Origin: Gamsiella multidivaricata
Lineage: Eukaryota; Mortierellomycota; Mortierellomycetes; Mortierellales; Mortierellaceae
Reading direction: 5' to 3'
Assembly: GCF_025024155.1 (NCBI RefSeq)
Contig: NW_026251725.1
Span: 433,672 to 497,671, forward strand
DNA: 64,000 nt
Shown here: positions 58,992-64,000 of the stretch, piece after piece
Numbering within the stretch: position 1 is the stretch's first letter
Layout: the number at the start of each line of letters is the position of its first letter
Program-made: the position numbers and the translations under genes
The notes under the pieces: model-generated
What the model was told of the DNA's origin: nothing
What the model saw: only the letters and a program-made list of their open reading frames with translations
Databases searched by the model: none

Positions 58992-59872
58992 CGAATCTAT
59001 CAGACCTAGCTTTTTTTTTGATAACTAGGATCCACGGGGACGTGTGGGCTTTATTAGCGTGATACTATCCTCTAGGGACCCCTATTGCTAGAGACGTAAA
59101 GCTTTTGCTGCCAGGTCCCTTTCACAATCCTCGTCAGCATGAGTGGTGACTCGAAGAGCCCTGCTCCCTACTTGGCCTGTTGTGCACGAAGGTCATCCTC
59201 TAGCCAGTATCCACTGTCATCAAAAACTTGCATCCGCCTAGTCGCTCCATCAGAGTCAGCTCCAGCTGCTGGCAAAAGCCCTGCACTAGGCGCCTGTCCG
59301 CCTCTGCCCTGATCTCTTCCATGTCTGTTGCTGGTCTCTGACTATGGGCTGATCCCATGAAATTACTTCTGTTACGGTTGTGCCCTCCGCCACAAGTGCG
59401 TCCTCTGGCGCGTTTGCTCACAGAAGTGATTCCACGATCTCGTTCCCAGTCCACAGTGACTTTGCAACGTCTGTTCCAGATCTCAGTCCTTCCTAGCTCC
59501 TCGATGGCCCTGACAAAGCGCGCGACCATGTACCTTGCGACTGACTTTGACGTCTTGAACGCTTCTGCCCATTCCGTAGTAAAGTTCTTTGGCACCAGTC
59601 CATGGTACAAATCCTGAACGGTCCAACTTGCTTCACTGCTGTGCCTGCTTTCGTCTGTCTCGTCGAATCTATCAGACCTAGCTAGCAATGATCTACTACA
59701 GTCGTCCTTTCCACCAAAGTAAAGCCGATCCACAGTCAGATCACATTCCCCGGGCCTGCCCCTAGGGCCTGTGCAACAAATGCCACACCTCATCAGTGTG
59801 TTGAAGGCTGAAAACTCCTTGTTACAAAAAAGGTATCTTCCCCATCCCCTCCATGGTTATCAACTGCCTCCT

Positions 59873-59876
<4 letters not shown>
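58960..59876 (-). mobile_element. LINE-C 3' fragment (copy 2), interrupted by LINE-B copy 2
   Basis: After removing LINE-B copy 2 (59011-59663 plus one duplicated target site), the remaining pieces 58960-59010 and 59683-59876 align by eye with the 3' end of LINE-C copy 1 (61733-61950). Shared text includes CCCCGGGCCTGCCCCTAGGG, GCCACACCTCATCAGTGTGT and CTTCCCCATCCCCTCCATGG on the plus strand. It is truncated at the CCTCCTCCC point, where a 28-30 nt poly-T (plus strand) begins. Confidence 0.7.
58992..59682 (-). mobile_element. Non-LTR retrotransposon LINE-B, copy 2 (5'-truncated), with target-site duplication
   Basis: Insert 59011-59663 on the minus strand is flanked by CGAATCTATCAGACCTAGC at 58992-59010 and 59664-59682, a perfect 19 bp duplication. 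Poly-A tail (plus-strand T run 59011-59019) and terminus match copy 1. The minus-strand frame (59200 to about 59660) encodes the same ORF2 C-terminus: SEASWTVQDLYHGLVPKNFT, VARFVRAIEELGRTEIWNRR, RDRGITSVSKRARGRT, ending FLMTVDTG. It inserted into LINE-C copy 2. Confidence 0.88.
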
Positions 59877-59906
<30 letters not shown>

Positions 59907-60512
59907 CCAATGGACAATCTTTGCAAGGGTTTATTGGTTATTTTATGGGGGTTACTATTTCTCGCTGGTCAGGATGTTCCTGTTTGTCCCGAACAATGGT
60001 AGGAGGCGCCATATAAATCCCGCGTATTTTCCCGCAAGCCTGCCTCGGTCGTCCTGTTCCTGCTAACTTGATATCTTGATCCTTTGGACTGGCTCTCTCC
60101 TGTGTGACTTGATTCGGCAAATATTCAACTTATGTTTCGATCCGGCATATATGTACGGCTTCCTTACGATGTTACTGCGGCCCTCGAGTGATTTCTGAAG
60201 TAAATTATTTAGTCTCCTCTCTCAATAGTCCCCCCCGTAACCTTAGTGCTGGAGAACGGCTCTGGCAAATCCGAGTGACAGTTCTGAAAAATCTCCTCGT
60301 AGCCCACGGTGGCGTGCGAACCTGAGCAGAATAGAACATTCTCTCAGGAGGGAGCCAATCCCCTGCTGCCCGCGATCCGAAAGGTAATATATACACAGCC
60401 CCCCGTGCCGAAAAACAACCGCATCAAGCTGGATCCGAAACTAGGATCCACAGCACTGTTCTCTGGAAGCTTCGCGTGATACTACTGTACCACACAGGCT
60501 CGCCCGCCCCTT
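59877..60512 (-). repeat. Unclassified retro-inserted sequence with poly-A tail
   Basis: On the minus strand this block ends ...AACCAATAAACCC...CCATTGG followed by about 28 A (plus-strand poly-T 59877-59906). It therefore looks like a reverse-transcribed, polyadenylated RNA. Near its minus-strand 5' end (about 60430-60500) is GTAGTATCACGCG and GTGGATCCTAGTTTC, similar to the 3' terminal stretch of LINE-B (AGTATCACGC...GTGGATCCTAGTTAT). It may be a SINE, a LINE 3' UTR variant or a composite. No coding frame of note. Confidence 0.45.
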
Positions 60513-60556
60513 GTCTCTCGAGTCAATTGACTCTGCGAATCTATCAGACTAACTAG
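60513..60556 (-). repeat. LINE-C terminal fragment (copy 3)
   Basis: CTTGTCTCTCGAGTCAATTG followed by ACTCTGCGAATCTATCAGAC and TAACTAG repeats the 3' terminal sequence of LINE-C copy 1, which is split at 60590-60620 and 61733-61748. It holds the palindrome GAGTCAATTGACTC. It may be the end of an older LINE-C copy into which copy 1 inserted. Confidence 0.6.
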
Positions 60557-60600
60557 AGCACAGGGCGAGGAAATTTTTTTTTTTTATAACTTGTCTCTCG

Positions 60601-61732
60601 AGTCAATTGACTCTGCGAATGCGCTTATACACCAGCCTGGAAGACTGTCGTTTACGTTCGCACAGGATCAAGAAGTTGCATGGAGATTTGCCGACATTGC
60701 AGGCGATGAAGAAACGACATCCAGATACCTACCAAACGGACATATGTCGTAGGTGTGAGAGGGAACCAGAGACGAACGATCATCTTTGGCGTTGTTCAGC
60801 TACCTTGTGCGACCAGCGACAAGAGTGGAGGGACGCGGTGGAGGAAGTGGAGTTGAATGGATATCGTGCATGGAGACAGGCAGTGCGAAAATGGGAACAG
60901 GAGAGAGAGGAGGCCGAACGGAAGGACAAGCCCTTCACTGCGACTTGTCCCAACTTCTCGGCAACAGGAACGAAGGCTATCTGGGAGTCAATGCAGTGGA
61001 TTCAGGGGACGGCGGAAAGACGAGGGACATATCGGGTTGCGGAAGGAGAGGAGCCGGAGAGTGAGGGAGATTGGGAGGTCAAGGACTTATACCGAGGTTT
61101 GGTGCCAACGGGACTCATTGAGACCTGGAAGCAGCTATTTACCACCACCAAGTGGATTGCGACGATCATGGTGACAAAGTTCGTGAGCAGGATCGAAGAG
61201 TTTGGCAGGACCAAGATATGGAACAAACGATGCGAGGACACTGTCGCCTGGGAAAAGTCAGTTGGAATCACCTTCATGAGCAAACGCGCCGGAGGACGCA
61301 ACGGTGATCGGGGACACCAACGTAGTGTTGGTGATTTCTCTGATTTGAAAGGGAGACGGTTACTTGCAGCGGAGATCCAGGAAGGTAGACGGGCCGCGGA
61401 TTATAGGGTGCTACAGCATTGCTTGGGGCGAGGGAAGTTGGACATAATGGAGGGGTTATTCGGTTTAAAAACAACTTTATTAACATTGGATCTGGATTAG
61501 GAGACGTGTATCGCGCAACAGGTCACGCAGGAGTTAGGTTAGGCTAGCTATGCGACATGGGTTATGAATTTGACGCCTCAAGCCAACATAGTTGGTAGGG
61601 GATGCGGCTCTGCCGTGCATGGAAGGCATCTATGGCTTCAAGGCCTTTGCGGACCATGCGTCTTGTGCTCATGGGGATTTATGTTAATAAAAAAAAAAAA
61701 AAAAAAAAAAAAAGTTAATTGACTCTGCGAAT
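60601..61732 (+). mobile_element. Non-LTR retrotransposon LINE-A, copy 2 (5'-truncated), with target-site duplication
   Basis: Insert 60621-61712 lies between AGTCAATTGACTCTGCGAAT (60601-60620) and AGTTAATTGACTCTGCGAAT (61713-61732), a 20 bp duplication with one mismatch. The frame from about 60625 to 61500 encodes the Cys/His knuckle CRRCEREPETNDHLWRC and the C-terminal domain, and is nearly identical to copy 1. The 3' UTR ends GTGCTCATGGGGATTTATGT, then TAAT and about 24 A. It inserted into the 3' end of LINE-C copy 1, in the opposite orientation. High identity to copy 1 and the clean tail suggest recent activity. Confidence 0.9.
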
Positions 61733-61894
61733 CTATCAGACTAACTAGCAAAGATCTACTATCGCTGTCCTCACCACCAAAGCGGAACCGATCCACAGTC
61801 GCCAAAAGACAGGTCACATTCCCCGGGCCTGCCCCTAGGGCCTGCGCGACAATTGCCACACCTCATCAGTGTGTTAAAAGCTGAAAACACCTTG

Positions 61895-64000
61895 TTACAA
61901 GAAGGGTATCTTCCCCATCCCCTCCATGGTTGTCAACCGCCTCCTCCCTTGCAGGCAATTCAGCAGCGTCCGATCCGCTGCGTCTGGGTCAAGCACGGGG
62001 CCAGGGCAGCTCCCGTTTACATGGTCAGCGAGTAATGCACCACACGGACATTGGTCATCGTCGCTAATGTATCCATACCCATCACTCCAGTCCCCTCTCG
62101 GTCCCTTGTATGGAGTTCGTTTCATCTTGGCTGTGATCCCCCATTCTCGCTCTCGAGCAATGGTGGCCTTGCAGCGTGGTTTCCAGATCAGCTCCGTAGC
62201 TTTCTCCTCAATAAAGCCGACGAACTTGTGAATGACCTGGCGCGCAATCGACGATGGCGAGGTAAATAGACTGCCCCACTCCTTGATAAGGCTGACTGGT
62301 GTGATGCCACGGCATAAATCGCTGATGCTCCAGGTCAGATCCGGAGAGCGGTCATAATACTCGTCGCCTTTGAGCATTGATCGGGTCCCGGCGATACAGG
62401 ATAGACCTCGGATGTGGGTCTCGTTGTTAGGACAAACCCATCGAATGGGTTTCGGTGCAGCAGCGGCGGCTCCAGCGCGGATCCTATCACGCTCTTGCTG
62501 CTTCTTGCTGTTCTTGTTGTATGCGGTCGTTGCAGCTCGTCCCCACTTATCAATCTGCTGTAGCCCTTCGCGCCAGATCTCCTTGTGAACATCTCTAGTA
62601 GCACTGCACGTCCACAGGTGATGGTTGTCCTCGTCCTGAACATCGCAGACGCAGCAGACACGGTCAGGATATAGACTCGGGTGGCGAGCCTTCATGGTAT
62701 TCAGGGTAGGCAGCATACCATGCAGCTTCTTAATATGATGTGTCCTCTGGGACGTATCAGCAGCACTGCTGAAGAACGTGTGCACAGAGCGCTTGTCGTG
62801 GACATGGGCAAGGGTGGACCGCCACTCCACGTCGGCAAGATCTGGTATCGCTCTCTTGACACGACGTTGGGTTGTCCAGGCCTGATGACGCCTGATTGTC
62901 GTCTGCTGCTTGAGTAGCTGCCGCAGATCATGTTCCACAAGATGATCGTGGCAATGTGCAAAAAAGCGGATGTCTTGCTGCTCGCTTAAATCAACCGACC
63001 AGGGCATTGACTCGACTCGGACGGCGGCTGTCGCCACAGTGTCTGCAATATTGTTGCCAGTGTTGGTGCTGTGCCCACGGACCCACCTCACCTCCACCGA
63101 CCCAGACCGATCCTGGACAATCTTGTGTAGTGCTGCCCAGTGTCCAGAGTACGTACTACGGAACCGCTTACGAGGTAACGTGTCCGCACGGGAACGCACA
63201 AGCTGCTGGTATTGTTGCACGACCGCTTGGTTGTCGAGCTCCACAATAATGTTTTGGTCTGGTGGCGCAGATAGGATGGCAGCTAAGAGACCCATGAGTT
63301 CTGCTTTTGCTGAAGAAGCGTACCCGTCTGTGCGGCCCTGCACACACCTGACCACGGGCTGCGATCGATCAACGACCCCAAAGGCCATGGCTACGTCTTC
63401 TTGACCAGTGTTAATCAAAGAGCCATCGGAGGAGATGACTCGCGGTGCTGTGTTGTCGACAGGAGATTCTCGCAGCTGTGACACAGCAACTGCCTCAGCG
63501 TGTGATAAGCTGACTGGTCCAATTGTGGTTCTGTCTGGATATAATGTGCCCACCTCCTCAGACAGCTGGTGTACAGGCAGCAATGGATACGTTTGGCGTT
63601 GAGGCAGTAGACGCAACTCTCGTTGTTGTTGACGCTGTAGTCGACGTTCGCTGTTACGCAGGCGTCGGCGCTCCCGTGCCTGCTGGGTACCGTACTGGGC
63701 ATGTATCGCTTGCGATGCACGTGCGCGTTGTGAGTTGATGTCTTGCAAAAGTGCTTTTCTGCGCCGAGCAGCAGAGTCTAAGGCAGCCTGTGCGCGTCCT
63801 CGTAGGCGAGCCAGGACGGTGTGATACTGCGCGCTGTTAAGATCCAAGAGTGATGAAAGGCTGCGGACAGAGGTACGGCTGGCTATCTCGTATCGCCTGT
63901 GATTGGCGCGCGAAGCACGGTGCACGCTGTTGACCTTTTGTTGTAAATCGCTGGTGATGGCGGCGCTTTCGGTATTGTATGCAGCATGGGCGCCCTTATT
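61895..64000 (-). CDS. LINE-C ORF2, C-terminal part: RNase H and Cys/His knuckle (partial)
   Basis: Open frame of about 700 codons without a stop, running off the right edge in frame, so the protein is 5'-partial. An Arg/Gln-rich linker (RERRRLRNSERRLQRQQQRE) precedes an RNase H domain with all four acidic residues visible: SSDGSL (Asp), SAKAELMGLL (Glu), VELDNQAVV (Asp) and VRWVRGHSTNTGNNIADTVA (Asp). Next come HHIKKLHGMLPTLNTMKARH and the knuckle VCCVCDVQDEDNHHLWTCSA. The C-terminal domain shared with LINE-A and -B follows (SDLCRGITPVSLIKEWGSLF; KFVGFIEEKATELIWKPRCK; REREWGITAKMK), then a second Cys cluster (CPCGALLADHVNGSC) and the end GKIPFL. The RNase H removes the RNA strand during target-primed reverse transcription. 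The intact frame suggests a young copy. Reverse transcriptase is not in view. Confidence 0.85.
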   Translation of the reverse strand, partial: NKGAHAAYNTESAAITSDLQQKVNSVHRASRANHRRYEIASRTSVRSLSSLLDLNSAQYHTVLARLRGRAQAALDSAARRRKALLQDINSQRARASQAIHAQYGTQQARERRRLRNSERRLQRQQQRELRLLPQRQTYPLLPVHQLSEEVGTLYPDRTTIGPVSLSHAEAVAVSQLRESPVDNTAPRVISSDGSLINTGQEDVAMAFGVVDRSQPVVRCVQGRTDGYASSAKAELMGLLAAILSAPPDQNIIVELDNQAVVQQYQQLVRSRADTLPRKRFRSTYSGHWAALHKIVQDRSGSVEVRWVRGHSTNTGNNIADTVATAAVRVESMPWSVDLSEQQDIRFFAHCHDHLVEHDLRQLLKQQTTIRRHQAWTTQRRVKRAIPDLADVEWRSTLAHVHDKRSVHTFFSSAADTSQRTHHIKKLHGMLPTLNTMKARHPSLYPDRVCCVCDVQDEDNHHLWTCSATRDVHKEIWREGLQQIDKWGRAATTAYNKNSKKQQERDRIRAGAAAAAPKPIRWVCPNNETHIRGLSCIAGTRSMLKGDEYYDRSPDLTWSISDLCRGITPVSLIKEWGSLFTSPSSIARQVIHKFVGFIEEKATELIWKPRCKATIAREREWGITAKMKRTPYKGPRGDWSDGYGYISDDDQCPCGALLADHVNGSCPGPVLDPDAADRTLLNCLQGRRRLTTMEGMGKIPFL

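Larger units (their letters stand above)
60574..64000 (-). mobile_element. Non-LTR retrotransposon LINE-C, copy 1 (continues past right edge)
   Basis: Minus-strand element whose 3' end, with poly-A (plus-strand T run 60574-60585), is at 60574-60620. It is interrupted by LINE-A copy 2 and resumes at 61733. It contains the open ORF2 C-terminal region at 61895-64000 described separately, then a 3' UTR with ATTCGCAGAGTCAATT before the tail. The 5' part, with the expected reverse transcriptase, lies outside the window. Confidence 0.85.

Overview
This window looks like nuclear DNA of a filamentous fungus. It carries intron-rich protein genes with GT-AG introns (mostly 70-150 bp), one tRNA gene, mixed GC content, many homopolymer tracts and 5'-truncated non-LTR retrotransposons. 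The gene set includes an AcuK/ERT1-type zinc-cluster regulator, PEX11, a Ded1-type helicase, a Na,K-type (IIC) P-type ATPase, a CSM1/Pcs1 monopolin subunit and a FANCE-like protein. Together with the intron density and Q/N-rich proteins, this suggests an early-diverging lineage (Mucoromycota, perhaps Mortierellaceae). That placement is inference; no marker gene settles it.

Layout, left part (1-25.4 kb), mostly minus strand: ERT1-like activator (cut by the left edge), a Ser/Thr/Pro-rich protein, a prion-like protein ending in a CaaX box, PEX11, a FANCE-like Fanconi anaemia core protein and a DEAD-box helicase. A plus-strand coiled-coil protein with a dynein-adaptor CC1-box motif follows, then a minus-strand Na,K-ATPase-like pump. 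Middle (25.4-45.7 kb): a 3 kb gene-poor stretch with a tiny retro-insertion, the ADP/ATP carrier, CSM1/Pcs1, a full-length ABCC (MRP) transporter, a decayed eIF3m pseudogene, mitochondrial aconitase and tRNA-Val(CAC). Right part: a first retrotransposon cluster (45.9-48.2 kb), then compact plus-strand genes for epsin, a VIP36-like cargo lectin, a four-TM MARVEL-like protein, an unrecognised proline-rich protein and a Sam37/metaxin-like protein. From 59 kb to the right edge the sequence is a nest of non-LTR retrotransposon fragments inserted in one another.

Functional themes: organelle membranes (PEX11, Sam37/metaxin, ADP/ATP carrier, aconitase), membrane traffic (epsin, VIP36-like lectin), ion and drug transport, and chromosome maintenance (CSM1, FANCE-like). 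No cluster of co-functional genes was seen. The best leads are the FANCE-like gene, the CC1-box coiled-coil protein, and retrotransposon families whose target-site duplications can be read directly, including inserts only about 40 bp long. Gene models were built by hand from splice signals and reading frame. Internal exons are well supported by frame and family similarity; first exons are the least certain part of several models.
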